From assembly GCF_018860155.1 (NCBI RefSeq), contig NZ_JAHKNI010000027.1:19785-83784 (forward strand): DNA of 64,000 nt. The letters run 5' to 3'. The DNA comes from Nocardia albiluteola (GTDB lineage Bacteria > Actinomycetota > Actinomycetes > Mycobacteriales > Mycobacteriaceae). The position numbers and the translations under genes were made by a program. Positions within the stretch are counted from its first letter, which is position 1; the number at the start of each line of letters is the position of its first letter. Below are positions 34,158 to 46,427 of this stretch, in pieces. The notes under the pieces were generated by a model. That model saw only the letters and a list, made by a program, of their open reading frames with translations, was not told the origin of the DNA and did not search any database.

Positions 34158-34883
34158 ATGCTCGTCCCAATGGCTACGGTTACAGCTGAGGTGAATCCTG
34201 TCTTCGCGCTGCTCGACGCCAAGCTGACCATCGCGCATTCGCAGATCCTGTGGCGCGAGATCATCGGCAATGTATTCGGCGTCGGCTCCGCGGTCGGCGG
34301 CATGCGGCGGCGGGTCTGGGCGTGGCCGATCGGGATCGTGGGCAACGCGCTGCTGTTCACGGTCTTCGTCGGGGGCATCTTCCACACCCCGCAGCACCTG
34401 AACATGGCGGGTCAGGCCGGTCGGCAGCTGATGTTCATCGCGGTCAGCGCGTATGGCTGGTGGGGGTGGTACCGGCACGCGCGGACCGAATCCGGGCTCG
34501 AGCATCGGGGCGTGGTCCCGCGCTGGGCCACGACCCGGGAGCGCTGGGTGCTGGTCGTCGCGATGGCGGTGGGCACCCTCGGGTTCGCAAAGCTGTTCGC
34601 CCTGATCGGCTCGTACGGGCCGTGGTCCGAATCGTGGATCTTCACCGGATCGGTGCTGGCAACCTACGGCATGGCGCGCGGGCTGGCGGAGTTCTGGGTG
34701 ATCTGGATCGCGGTCGACCTGGTGGGGGTGCCGCTGCTGCTGAAGGCGGGCTATTACCCCTCGGCCACCCTCTACCTCGCCTACGCGGGCTTTGTGGTGT
34801 GGGGATTCGCCGTGTGGTTCCGGACCATCAAGGCCGCGGACTCCATGCCGCGGCCGGATCTCGCGGCAACCGGTACACATTGA
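34158..34883 (+). CDS. pnuC: PnuC-type nicotinamide riboside/mononucleotide transporter
   Basis: 241 residues and about seven membrane helices. WREIIGNVFGVGSAVGGMRR, WAWPIGIVGNALLFTVF, AYGWWGWYRHA and WIAVDLVGVPLLLKAGYYPS are characteristic of PnuC, with the Trp-rich core typical of vitamin-B3 transporters. It likely imports nicotinamide riboside for NAD synthesis. Start is uncertain: ATG 34158 or ATG 34170. No NAD-salvage kinase is adjacent. The first 15-20 residues are variable. Confidence 0.8.
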   Translation: MLVPMATVTAEVNPVFALLDAKLTIAHSQILWREIIGNVFGVGSAVGGMRRRVWAWPIGIVGNALLFTVFVGGIFHTPQHLNMAGQAGRQLMFIAVSAYGWWGWYRHARTESGLEHRGVVPRWATTRERWVLVVAMAVGTLGFAKLFALIGSYGPWSESWIFTGSVLATYGMARGLAEFWVIWIAVDLVGVPLLLKAGYYPSATLYLAYAGFVVWGFAVWFRTIKAADSMPRPDLAATGTH

Positions 34884-34928
34884 GAGAGGGCCCGCCCAAC
34901 GGCGAACCCTCGTAGTGTCGCGGACCCG

Positions 34929-35162
34929 CTAGCCGAACTTGATCTCCAGGCCAATGCCGAGGATCGCGATGACCCAGACCAGGCCGGTGAAGATGGTGAT
35001 GCGGTCAAGGTTCTTCTCCACGACGGTCGATCCGGACAGGCTGGACTGCACGCCGCCGCCGAACAGGCTGGACAGGCCTCCGCCCTTCGCCCGGTGCAAC
35101 AGCACCAGCAGCACCAGCAGCAGGCTGGTGATCACCAGGAGGATATCCAGGAACATGCGCAT
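34929..35162 (-). CDS. secG: Preprotein translocase subunit SecG
   Basis: 77 residues with two membrane helices. VLLVLLHRAKGGGLSSLFGG and GVQSSLSGSTVVEKNLDRIT are nearly invariant in actinobacterial SecG. It stimulates SecYE protein export. ATG 35162 has TAAACT seven bases upstream and no ribosome binding site; ATG 35156 is also possible. In mycobacteria secG follows gap-pgk-tpi closely; here it is 6.8 kb away with unrelated genes between, though still on the same strand. Confidence 0.9.
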   Translation of the reverse strand: MRMFLDILLVITSLLLVLLVLLHRAKGGGLSSLFGGGVQSSLSGSTVVEKNLDRITIFTGLVWVIAILGIGLEIKFG

Positions 35163-35169
35163 GTCCGAT

Positions 35170-35175
35170 AGTTTA
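35170..35175 (-). promoter_or_regulatory. -10 element TAAACT of secG (leaderless)
   Basis: TAAACT on the minus strand, seven bases before ATG 35162. The same hexamer and spacing occur before the gene starting at 14557. Confidence 0.5.
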
Positions 35176-35318
35176 TGCGTTACCTGGCGCAAAGCTCGCA
35201 TCAGGTGATCGTGCGCGTCCGCCAACCGGGCGGCGACCCGCGGTCCACCGGTCGGGACTCCCTCGACGGGGCCGAAATCGCCCGGGCTCGGCTACCCGGC
35301 CGCAACGATGAGCACCGG

Positions 35319-35324
35319 TACCAT
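35319..35324 (+). promoter_or_regulatory. -10 element TACCAT of the META-domain gene (leaderless)
   Basis: TACCAT lies seven bases before ATG 35332, which is why that ATG is preferred over the one at 35308. Confidence 0.45.
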
Positions 35325-35331
35325 CGCTCGC

Positions 35332-36105
35332 ATGCCCGCACTGCTGCGATTGGTCCCCGTACTGGTCGCCGCCGGACTGGCCGCCGCCTGCTCCGGCCGG
35401 GCGACCACGGGGCCCGGGCCGACGCCGATGGGACACACCTACATCTCCACCGCCGTCACCGGCACCCAGATTCCCGGCGGTGGGCCACTCACGCTCACCT
35501 TCGCCGACGGGCGGGTATCCGCCGATTCCGGCTGCAACACCAGCACCGGCCCCGTCTCGTTCGACGGCTCCGTGCTCCGGGTGTCGGGAATGGCGAGCAC
35601 GATGATGGCCTGCGCAGCCGCCAAGTCCGGCGCGGATGCCTGGCAGACCGGGCTGCTGCAATCCGCACCGACCTGGAAGCTCAGCGGCAGCACCCTGACC
35701 CTCTCGGGCAACGGCACCAGAGTGACGCTGACGGACAAGCAGGTCCTGCGGCCAGATCTCCCGCTCACCCGCACTACCTGGGTGGTGACGACCTTGCTGC
35801 GCCCGAGCGGCCAGGTCCGCTCACAGACCCTCGAGACCGCGCTCCCGACTCTCACGATCGCCCCCGACGGCCAGGTCTTCGGCAGCGCGGGCTGCAACCG
35901 GATGACCGGCACCGCCCAGATCGACGGTTCACAGGTGACATTCCAACTGGGCACGACCCGGATGGTGTGCGCGCCGGACGTCATGGACGTCGAACGGCAA
36001 GTCCTCGAGGCCCTGAACGGCGCGACCGAGGCCACGGTCGATTCGGACACCCTCACCATCCGTAATTCGTCGAACAACACCGGACTCGTACTCCGCGCGG
36101 AGTGA
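35332..36105 (+). CDS. Lipoprotein with two META (HslJ-like) domains
   Basis: 257 residues. The signal peptide ends in a lipobox (LAAACS). Two repeats follow, each with the META core: SADSGCNTSTGPVSFDGSVL with MACAAAKSG, and FGSAGCNRMTGTAQIDGSQV with MVCAPDVMDVERQVLEAL. The spaced cysteines of each repeat probably form a disulphide outside the membrane. HslJ-like domains are linked to heat-shock or motility proteins but have no defined activity. The single-domain form is usual, so this tandem arrangement points to a binding or structural role at the cell surface. ATG 35308 would add eight residues. Confidence 0.75.
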   Translation: MPALLRLVPVLVAAGLAAACSGRATTGPGPTPMGHTYISTAVTGTQIPGGGPLTLTFADGRVSADSGCNTSTGPVSFDGSVLRVSGMASTMMACAAAKSGADAWQTGLLQSAPTWKLSGSTLTLSGNGTRVTLTDKQVLRPDLPLTRTTWVVTTLLRPSGQVRSQTLETALPTLTIAPDGQVFGSAGCNRMTGTAQIDGSQVTFQLGTTRMVCAPDVMDVERQVLEALNGATEATVDSDTLTIRNSSNNTGLVLRAE

Positions 36106-36255
36106 GCCGCGGCCGCGCTCAGCCACGCGGATCGAGCGCACCCGGATACAACCGCCCGCGCCAACCTCGAACCGGAACACCGGGAGGCGCCGGGCCCGCT
36201 CGAGCGCGCGGCAGAAACGCCCACCCGGAGCCGCGGCGAGAGGCAGCATGGACAC

Positions 36256-38586
<2,331 letters not shown>

Positions 38587-38617
38587 GGTCGCACCGGTCA
38601 CCGGGGCAGTGGCGTGC

Positions 38618-38713
38618 GAGGACAGCGTCGTCCCGCCGAGCCCGGCCACAGCCGCGGTCCTGTTGGACGACAACACCATCGAGACCGCCGCCACCAAACT
38701 TGTCGTGACGTAA
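38618..38713 (+). pseudogene. Diverged copy of the 3' end of the E1 gene
   Basis: These 96 bases align without gaps to 38491-38586, the end of the E1 gene, with 81 identities by hand count. They encode DSVVPPSPATAAVLLDDNTI and then a stop. Eight codons differ silently and five by amino acid, not counting the stop, so the copy evolved under coding selection before being left as a fragment. Between the E1 stop and this match are 31 bases of weaker similarity. Probably the tail of a lost second E1 gene. Confidence 0.7.
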
Positions 38714-38835
38714 GCACTCAGCTGGCGTCGTATGTGGCCCCCAGGAAGGACCGAATCGGTTCGTCGTCGGTCCACTCGGCCTCCATTCGAGGGCTGTGCG
38801 CCGATATGTCGCTCCCGACGGCGTCGGCTACTTCC

Positions 38836-40029
38836 TCAGCGCGGAACGAGAGTGGTGGGGAGTGCGGCGAACCCGCGATTGTTGGAGGAGTGGATGCGGC
38901 GCAGCCCGGCCTCATCCACCTCGAAATCGGCTGTGCGCGAGACGATCTCCTGCAGCGCGATGCGCAGCTCGAGCAGGCCCAGGTTGGCGCCGAGGCAGTG
39001 GTGGCGGCCGCTGCCGAAGACCAGGGTGTCGGCGGTGTCGCGGTCCAGATCGAACATCTCGGGACGGGCGAACACCTCCGGGTCGCGGTTGGCCGAACCG
39101 GTGACCAGCAGAATGCGCGCGCCGGCGGGAATCTCGACGCCGTGCAGCTCGGTCGGGGCGGTGGTGGTGCGCAGCATCGTCTGGCCCGTGGGGTCCCAGC
39201 GCATGGCCTCGTTGATCCAGTCTTCGATGCGCGCGTCCGCCGGCCCCGGCCCCAGCGCGAGGCGGCGCTGGTCGGGATGCCGCCATGCGGCGTGCCACAC
39301 GTTGCCCAGCGTCAGCATCGCGGTCTCGATGCCCGCGCCGACCAGCAGGATCAACACGCCGACGATCTCCTCGGGGGTGAGCCGGTCGCCACCGTCGGCG
39401 GCGTCCAGCAGCCCTGACAGCAGATCGTCGCCGCGGCGCTGTGCCCGCTCGATGGTGAGCTCGGTGTAGTAGCCCACCAGCGCGCCGACCGCCTGCATGG
39501 CCTCGGGCCGTAGGTCGGTCGACTCGTCCTCGGTGTACATAATCTCCATGCCGAGCTTGCGGACCATATCGCGATCGGCCTGCGGCACGCCCACGAGTTC
39601 GGAGATCACCTCCGTCGGAAACGGCCCGGCGAATTCGGACATCAGGTCGAAGCTGCCGCGCTCGAGCAGCGGTTCCAGCAGCCCGCGGGCGATCTCGCGC
39701 AGCCGCGGCTCGAGCGACTGCACCCGATGCTGGGTGAACGCCCGCATCACCAGCCCGCGCAGCCGGGTGTGCTTGGGCGGATCCATCGCGACGAAGGAGA
39801 AGAACCGCTCCGCCTGCGGCCCCCAGAACGCCGGCTCCATCCGCATCCCGTTCGCGCTGGAGAACCGCTCGGAATCCCGCAATGCGGCCAGCACGTCGCC
39901 GTGCCGGGACAACGCCCAGAAGTCGTCCGTCTCGTTCCGGAACACCGGCGCCTGCTCACGCAGCCGCTCGTAGTACGGATACGGGTCACTGTGAACGTCG
40001 AAATCGTATGGGCTGTACTGCAACTGCAT
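38836..40029 (-). CDS. Cytochrome P450
   Basis: 397 residues, a soluble bacterial P450. Haem-binding loop FGSGRHHCLGANLGLLELRI with the axial Cys near residue 345; I-helix LLVGAGIETAMLTLGN; NEAMRWDPTGQTMLRTT carrying the E-x-x-R; and MDPPKHTRLRGLVMRAFT. The ATG at 40029 has GGAAGG upstream. Similar proteins in mycobacteria act on sterols or fatty acids, but the substrate is unknown. No ferredoxin gene adjoins. It is divergent from a SAM methyltransferase. Confidence 0.85.
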   Translation of the reverse strand: MQLQYSPYDFDVHSDPYPYYERLREQAPVFRNETDDFWALSRHGDVLAALRDSERFSSANGMRMEPAFWGPQAERFFSFVAMDPPKHTRLRGLVMRAFTQHRVQSLEPRLREIARGLLEPLLERGSFDLMSEFAGPFPTEVISELVGVPQADRDMVRKLGMEIMYTEDESTDLRPEAMQAVGALVGYYTELTIERAQRRGDDLLSGLLDAADGGDRLTPEEIVGVLILLVGAGIETAMLTLGNVWHAAWRHPDQRRLALGPGPADARIEDWINEAMRWDPTGQTMLRTTTAPTELHGVEIPAGARILLVTGSANRDPEVFARPEMFDLDRDTADTLVFGSGRHHCLGANLGLLELRIALQEIVSRTADFEVDEAGLRRIHSSNNRGFAALPTTLVPR

Positions 40030-40104
40030 GACGAAGCCTTCCGGGTGTACCGGTTCACTAGCCGAGCTGACATGATCACAGTAGTCGACAGGAAAGAGGA
40101 CGTC

Positions 40105-40917
40105 GTGGGCTCTGAATTCGCACCGGACGGTATCGATGTCACTACTCCGCATCCGGCGCGTCGCTACGACTACTGGCTGGGTGGCGAGAACAACTACGAG
40201 GCCGACCGGGAATCGGCCGAGTTGGTCGCCGAGGCGTTCCCGACGATCCGCTTCGCGGCCCTGGAGAACCGCAAGTTCCTGCGCCGAGCGGTGACCCATC
40301 TGACCGAGGAGGCCGGCATCCGGCAGTTCCTCGACATCGGCGCGGGACTGCCCACGGCGGGCAATGTGCACGAGATCGCGCAGGGCATCGCGCCCGAATC
40401 GCGCATCGTCTACGTGGACAACGACCCGATCGTGCTGATCCACGCCCGGTCCCTCCTGGACAGCGCCCCCGAGGGCGCCACCGCCTACCTCGACGCCGAC
40501 GCCCGCGACCCCGAGAAGATCCTGTCCCATCCCGACCTGCTGGCCACCCTGGATCTGAGCAAGCCGGTGGCGCTCATGCTGGTGGCGATCATGCATTTCT
40601 TCACCGACGACGATCGTCCCCACGAGCTGGTGCGGCGGTTGTGCAGCGCGCTGGCTCCGGGCAGCTACCTCGTCATGACCCACGCGACCAACGACCACCT
40701 CACCCAGGAGGATCTGACCGAGACCCGAGAGGCCAACGAGCGCAGCGGAATTCCTTTCCAGCTGCGATCGACGGCCGAGTTCTCCCGCTTCTTCGACGGA
40801 CTGGAACTGGTGCCGCCGGGGGTGACCTCCGTGATGACCTGGCGCCCGGAAACCTGGCGCGCCCACCCCCGCCCCGAGGCGGTCTCGATGCTCGCCGGGG
40901 TCGGGCGGATATCATGA
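40105..40917 (+). CDS. SAM-dependent methyltransferase, DUF574/Methyltransf_19 family
   Basis: 270 residues. HPARRYDYWLGGENNYEADR near the start is the family signature. RQFLDIGAGLPTAGNVHEIA is the SAM motif, VYVDNDPIVLIHAR the acidic loop, and MLVAIMHFFTDDDRPHELVR the central motif. Very common in actinomycetes and of unknown substrate. GTG 40105 is preferred, with GAGGA upstream and a family-like N-terminus; ATG 40072 would add eleven residues without a ribosome binding site. Its TGA overlaps the next ATG. Confidence 0.8.
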   Translation: MGSEFAPDGIDVTTPHPARRYDYWLGGENNYEADRESAELVAEAFPTIRFAALENRKFLRRAVTHLTEEAGIRQFLDIGAGLPTAGNVHEIAQGIAPESRIVYVDNDPIVLIHARSLLDSAPEGATAYLDADARDPEKILSHPDLLATLDLSKPVALMLVAIMHFFTDDDRPHELVRRLCSALAPGSYLVMTHATNDHLTQEDLTETREANERSGIPFQLRSTAEFSRFFDGLELVPPGVTSVMTWRPETWRAHPRPEAVSMLAGVGRIS

Positions 40918-41927
40918 CAGTAATGCGAACGATTACCCGACGCGGATTCATCACGTCCGCATCCGCCGCCGCACTCGGTGTCACCGCGCTCTCGATGGCC
41001 ACCGCGAACGCGAGCGCGCTGCCCCCGGAACGACGCGTCATCTACTCGTACGCGGGCGCTCAACCGCCGGCGGAACTGCTGACGCTCGCATCGAAGGGCC
41101 AGATCGGCGGCGTGATCTTCTTCGCGGACAATATTTCGTCGGTGCAGCAGATCGCCGGGGTCGCCGCCGAGTTCCGCAAAGCGTCCCCGACTCCGCTGAT
41201 CCTCACCGTCGACCAGGAGGGCGGCCAGGTCAATCGCCTGCCCGGTGGTCCCGCGCAATCCGCCAAGCAGGTCGGTGCCAGCGCCGACGTGTCGGCCGCG
41301 GCCCGCGATCAGGCGGCGACGGCCGCGCGGGTGCTCACCGCGGCCGGGATGAACACCAACCTCGCGCCGGTCGTCGACGTCTACCGCACTCCCGGGGACT
41401 TCACGGACCACTACGGGCGCAGCTTCTCGAACAATCCGTCCGTGGTGGCGACGTGTGCCGGCTCGTACATCAGCACCCTGCAGGGCAGCAAGGTGTCGGC
41501 GTGCGCCAAGCATTTTCCGGGTCTGGGCGCGGCGGGGACGAATGCGAATACCGATGAGGTCCCGGTGACGATCGATCGGCCCGCGAACGAGCTGACAAGC
41601 GTGGACATGTTCCCGTATCAGCGGGCCATCCAGGCCGGTATCGCCCTGGTCATGCCGTCCTGGGCAAAGTATCCCGCCTTGGATCCGGCCAACCCGGCGG
41701 GCATGTCGACGATCATCCTGCAGAATCACCTGCGCCAGCGACTCGGTTTCCGGGGGCTGATCATCAGCGATGCCCTCGAGGCGGGAGCCCTCGGCTCGTA
41801 CGGATCCACCGGAAATCGGGCCACCAGCGCGGACCGTGCGGGTGTGGATCTGCTGTGCTGCTCCTCGCGGAACATCGAGCAGGGCAAGGAGGCCACCCAG
41901 GCCCTGCGCCAAGCCGCACCGCGCTGA
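40914..41927 (+). CDS. Tat-exported glycoside hydrolase family 3 (NagZ-like)
   Basis: 337 residues. A twin-arginine signal (TITRRGFITSASAAALGV) leads to a GH3 catalytic barrel: LILTVDQEGGQVNRLPGG, ACAKHFPGLGAAGTNANTDE and LIISDALEAGALGSYG, where the Asp of ISDAL is the expected nucleophile. It has only the barrel domain, as in NagZ beta-N-acetylglucosaminidases, and probably acts on cell-wall GlcNAc outside the membrane. ATG 40914 overlaps the methyltransferase TGA (ATGA), so the two are translationally coupled, an odd pairing of a cytoplasmic and an exported enzyme. Confidence 0.8.
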   Translation: MTVMRTITRRGFITSASAAALGVTALSMATANASALPPERRVIYSYAGAQPPAELLTLASKGQIGGVIFFADNISSVQQIAGVAAEFRKASPTPLILTVDQEGGQVNRLPGGPAQSAKQVGASADVSAAARDQAATAARVLTAAGMNTNLAPVVDVYRTPGDFTDHYGRSFSNNPSVVATCAGSYISTLQGSKVSACAKHFPGLGAAGTNANTDEVPVTIDRPANELTSVDMFPYQRAIQAGIALVMPSWAKYPALDPANPAGMSTIILQNHLRQRLGFRGLIISDALEAGALGSYGSTGNRATSADRAGVDLLCCSSRNIEQGKEATQALRQAAPR

Positions 41928-41955
41928 GGCCCGCGCCGCCGGACAACGAGATCGA

Positions 41956-41980
41956 TCCCGGTCGCGCAGTGCGACCGGGA
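41956..41980. terminator. Bidirectional terminator between GH3 gene and tpiA
   Basis: TCCCGGTCGC, loop GCAGT, GCGACCGGGA: a perfect 10-bp stem midway between the convergent stops at 41927 and 42006. Rightward it is followed by ACTTCTCTT. Confidence 0.65.
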
Positions 41981-42005
41981 CCGACTTCTCTTGCGGGACA
42001 GCCGC

Positions 42006-42791
42006 TTACGGCAGCGGGCCGCCCGCGGCGATCGCCGACAGCGTGGCGAATTCGTCGCCCTTGAGGGACGCACCGCCGACCAGGGCGCCGTCGATATCGG
42101 TCTGCGCGACCAGCTCGCCGACGTTCTTGGCGTTCACCGAGCCGCCGTAGAGCACGCGCACGCCCGCGGCGACCTCCGCCCCGGCCAGCTCGATGAGCTC
42201 GCCGCGGATGACGCCGCACACCTCCTGCGCGTCGGCCGGGGTGGCCACGCGGCCCGTGCCGATCGCCCAGACCGGCTCGTAGGCGATGACGACCTTCGAG
42301 ATTTCCTCCGCCGTCAGGCCCTTGAGCGATCCGCGCAGCTGCTCGAGGCAGTAGGGCACGTGCTCGCCGGCCTCGCGCACGCCCAGCCCCTCCCCGATGC
42401 AGACGATCGGGGTGAGGCCGTGCTTCAGCGCCTGCTTGGCCTTGGCCAGCACGGTCGCGTCGTCCTCATTGTGGTACTGCCGCCGCTCCGAATGCCCCAC
42501 CACGACGAAGGTGCAGCCCAGCTTGGCCAGCATCGAGGCGCTGATCTCGCCGGTGTACGCACCCGACTCGTGCACCGAGACGTCCTGCGCGCCGAAGGTG
42601 ACCAGCAGCCGATCGCCCTCGATGAGGGTCTGCACGCTGCGCAGGTCCACGAAGGGCGGGATCACCGTGACGTCGACCTTGTCGAAGTACTTGTCCGGCA
42701 GCGCGAACGCGATCTTCTGCACCAGGGCGATGGCCTCGAGGTGATTGAGGTTCATCTTCCAGTTGCCCGCGATGAGCGGTTTACGTGCCAC
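42006..42791 (-). CDS. tpiA: Triosephosphate isomerase
   Basis: 261 residues. AGNWKMN holds the catalytic Lys, FVVVGHSERRQY the His, AYEPVWAIGTG the catalytic Glu, and LYGGSVNAKNVGEL the phosphate loop. It interconverts dihydroxyacetone phosphate and glyceraldehyde 3-phosphate. GTG 42791 follows the pgk stop by three bases. It is the last gene of the gap-pgk-tpiA operon. Confidence 0.95.
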   Translation of the reverse strand: MARKPLIAGNWKMNLNHLEAIALVQKIAFALPDKYFDKVDVTVIPPFVDLRSVQTLIEGDRLLVTFGAQDVSVHESGAYTGEISASMLAKLGCTFVVVGHSERRQYHNEDDATVLAKAKQALKHGLTPIVCIGEGLGVREAGEHVPYCLEQLRGSLKGLTAEEISKVVIAYEPVWAIGTGRVATPADAQEVCGVIRGELIELAGAEVAAGVRVLYGGSVNAKNVGELVAQTDIDGALVGGASLKGDEFATLSAIAAGGPLP

Positions 42792-42794
42792 GGC

Positions 42795-44006
42795 TCAGTC
42801 CTCCAGTACCGCGATGCCCGGAAGTTCCTTGCCCTCCAGGTATTCCAGCGACGCGCCGCCGCCGGTGGAGATGTGCGAGAAACCGTTTTCGGGCAGGCCC
42901 AGCGTGCGGACCGCCGCGGCCGAATCGCCGCCGCCGACCACGGTGAACGCGCCCTTGCCGGTCGCGGTCACGATCGCCTCCGCGACGCCCCGGGTACCCG
43001 CGGCGAAGTTCTCGAACTCGAACACGCCCATCGGGCCATTCCAGAACACCGTCTTCGCCTCGGTGAGCAGCGCCGCGAAGCGCCGCACCGACTTCGGGCC
43101 GATGTCCAGGCCCATCCAGCCGTCCGGAATCTCGTTCGCGGGCACGATCTTCGAATCCGCATCGGCCGAGAACCCGGACGCCGCAACGATGTCCACCGGC
43201 AGGTGGATCACGTCGGCGAAGCGGTCCAGCAGATCCTGGCAGGTGGCCACCATCTCCGGCTGCAGCAGCGACGTGCCCACCGGAAGGCCCTGCGCGGCAA
43301 GGAAGGTGAAGCACATACCGCCGCCGATGACCAGCGTGTCGACCTTCGGCGCCAGCGCCTCGATGACGGCCAGCTTGTCCGAGACCTTCGAGCCGCCGAG
43401 CACGACCGCGTACGGCCGCTCGGTGGCGGTGGTGAGCTTGCGCAGCACCTCGACCTCGGCCGCGACCAGGGTGCCCGCATAGTGCGGCAGCACCTCGGCC
43501 ACGTCGTAGACCGAGGCCTGCTTGCGATGCACCACGCCGAAGCCGTCGGAGACGAACGCGCCGTCGTCGCCGACCAGTTCGACCAGCGCGCGGGCCAGCT
43601 TTGCGCGCTCGGCGTCGTCCTTGCTGGTCTCGCGGGGATCGAAGCGGATGTTCTCGAGCAGCATCACGTCGCCGTCGGTCAGGCCCTCCGACCGTGCCAG
43701 CGCGTCCTGGCCGACCACGTCGCCGGCGAGCTGGACGTTGCGGCCCAGCTCCTCGGCGAGCCTGGCGGCGACCGGCGCCAGCGACAGCGCCGGATCCGGC
43801 TCGCCCTTGGGGCGGCCCAGATGCGCGGTCACGACCACCTTGGCGCCGGCCTCGGCCAGCGCCTTGATCGTCGGCGCCGAGGCGATGATACGGCCCGGGT
43901 CGGTGATGACGCCGTTGTCCAGGGGGACGTTCAGGTCGGAGCGCACCAGCACGCCCCGACCCTCGACACCCTCGTTCAGGAGATCCTGAAGTGTCTTAAC
44001 CGTCAT
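42795..44006 (-). CDS. pgk: Phosphoglycerate kinase
   Basis: 403 residues. VLVRSDLNVPLDNGVITDPG at the N-terminus binds substrate; VVTAHLGRPKGEPDPALSLA, PYAVVLGGSKVSDKLAVIEA, WNGPMGVFEFENFAAGT and FTVVGGGDSAAAV are the standard PGK motifs. It makes ATP from 1,3-bisphosphoglycerate. ATG 44006 is five bases after the gap stop, and the tpiA start is three bases after its own stop, so the operon is tightly coupled. Confidence 0.95.
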   Translation of the reverse strand: MTVKTLQDLLNEGVEGRGVLVRSDLNVPLDNGVITDPGRIIASAPTIKALAEAGAKVVVTAHLGRPKGEPDPALSLAPVAARLAEELGRNVQLAGDVVGQDALARSEGLTDGDVMLLENIRFDPRETSKDDAERAKLARALVELVGDDGAFVSDGFGVVHRKQASVYDVAEVLPHYAGTLVAAEVEVLRKLTTATERPYAVVLGGSKVSDKLAVIEALAPKVDTLVIGGGMCFTFLAAQGLPVGTSLLQPEMVATCQDLLDRFADVIHLPVDIVAASGFSADADSKIVPANEIPDGWMGLDIGPKSVRRFAALLTEAKTVFWNGPMGVFEFENFAAGTRGVAEAIVTATGKGAFTVVGGGDSAAAVRTLGLPENGFSHISTGGGASLEYLEGKELPGIAVLED

Positions 44007-44011
44007 GCCGA

Positions 44012-45031
<1,020 letters not shown>

Positions 45032-45443
45032 GTTATCGCTCCTCAGCTTTCCCGCGGATTCATTTTCCGTTGCCAGTCCACCCTAATGCCCTGCCATTAC
45101 GTCACAGACAGGCCCCTGGTCGCGGTGAGGTCCGTTGGGTACCATCCCGCCTGCGCGCAGCCCAGCAGATCCTCGGGCGCAACCCCGTCGCCCCAGGGGT
45201 ACAACATGATCTATCGCCACAAACTACCCGAATCGGGCGCCGCACGCCACACCAAAGTTACCGTGGCGCAAGGCAATTCACGCCGCACCTACCGGTCGGT
45301 CGCATTCTCCCGATCGCCGCCCGAGTGGCCGGACGTGCAATCGCCGCAGCGCGGAAACTCGTGCTGCGGCGATTGCCGGGTCGACCGGATCGGGACGAGC
45401 GGCTCGCGTCAGCGGGGGCTGACGCCAAGTGCCACCCGCGACC
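45032..45443. other. 412-base gap between gap and whiA with a long hairpin
   Basis: It contains the gap promoter region near 45080 and a 14-bp hairpin at 45337-45376. A rightward frame from ATG 45208 has AGGGG upstream, but its translation is basic and unstructured and it runs through the hairpin into whiA. I do not call it. Confidence 0.5.
45337..45376 (-). terminator. 14-bp hairpin after whiA
   Basis: GCAATCGCCGCAGC (45337-45350) and GCTGCGGCGATTGC (45363-45376) pair perfectly across 12 bases. It is 68 bases beyond the whiA stop in the direction of transcription. There is no T run, so termination is likely but unproven. Confidence 0.55.
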
Positions 45444-46427
45444 TCACGCGTCCTCGAGCAGTTCGGCGGTGACCGCGGATTCGGTGTCGGGGATACCCAG
45501 CTCCTTGGCCCGCCGGTCCGCCATCGACAGCAGGCGGCGGATGCGACCCGCGACAGCGTCTTTGGTCATCGGCGGATCGGCGAGCTGCCCCAGCTCCTCG
45601 AGCGAGGCCTGCCGATGCTCCACCCGCAGCTTGCCCGCGGCGGCCAGATGATCGGGCACGTCGTCGCCCAGGATCTCCAGCGCGCGCTCGACCCGGGCGG
45701 CCGCGGCGACCGCGGCGCGCGCGGAACGGCGCAGGTTGGCATCGTCGAAATTGGCCAGCCGGTTGGCCGTGGCCCGGACCTCGCGGCGCATCCGCCGCTC
45801 CTCCCAGGTCAGCCGCGTGTCCTGGGCGCCCATCCGGGTGAGCAGCGCGCCGATTGCCTCGCCGTCGCGAACCACCACGCGGTCGGTGCCGCGTACCTCG
45901 CGAGCCTTGGCGGAGATACCCATCCGCCGGGCCGCACCGACCAGGGCCAGCGCGGCCTCGGGGCCCGGGCAGCTGACCTCGAGCGCGGAGGAGCGGCCCG
46001 GCTCGGTGAGCGAGCCATGCGCGAGGAAGGCGCCGCGCCACGCCGCCTCGGCATCGGCGATGCTGCCTCCGACGACCTGGGCGGGCAGGCCGCGCACGGG
46101 GCGCCCGCGCACGTCCAGCAGGCCGGTCTGGCGCGCCAGCGCCTCGCCCTCCTTGGACACCCGCACCACGTACCGCGAGGTCTTGCGCAACCCGCCGGCG
46201 CCCAGCACATGCACGTCGGAGCCGTAGCCGTACAGCTCGAATATCTCCCGGCGGAGGCGGCGCGCGATGGAACCCATGTCCACCTCGGCCTCGACGATCA
46301 CCCGGCCACCGACGATGTGCAGACCGCCCGCGAACCGGAGTAGCGCCGACAGTTCCGCCTTGCGAGATGAGACCTGCGAGACGGACAGACGGCTCAACTC
46401 GTCCTTCACCTCGGCTGTCATCGCCAC
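45444..46427 (-). CDS. whiA: Sporulation/cell-division regulator WhiA
   Basis: 327 residues. It has an N-terminal LAGLIDADG-like fold (LSALLRFAGGLHIVGGRVIV, GLPAQVVGGSIADAEAAWRG, AFLAHGSLTEPGRSSALEVS) and a C-terminal helix-turn-helix (LRVEHRQASLEELGQLADPP, MTKDAVAGRIRRLL). It is a DNA-binding regulator of cell division and sporulation in actinobacteria, conserved even in non-sporulating genera. GTG 46427 has AGGAG eight bases upstream; ATG 46421 is an alternative. It overlaps yvcK by ten bases. Confidence 0.95.
   Translation of the reverse strand: MAMTAEVKDELSRLSVSQVSSRKAELSALLRFAGGLHIVGGRVIVEAEVDMGSIARRLRREIFELYGYGSDVHVLGAGGLRKTSRYVVRVSKEGEALARQTGLLDVRGRPVRGLPAQVVGGSIADAEAAWRGAFLAHGSLTEPGRSSALEVSCPGPEAALALVGAARRMGISAKAREVRGTDRVVVRDGEAIGALLTRMGAQDTRLTWEERRMRREVRATANRLANFDDANLRRSARAAVAAAARVERALEILGDDVPDHLAAAGKLRVEHRQASLEELGQLADPPMTKDAVAGRIRRLLSMADRRAKELGIPDTESAVTAELLEDA

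Noticed and set aside
45208..45472. 88-residue rightward frame with AGGGG before its ATG
   Set aside because: Basic, low-order sequence, runs through a 14-bp hairpin and into the whiA end.
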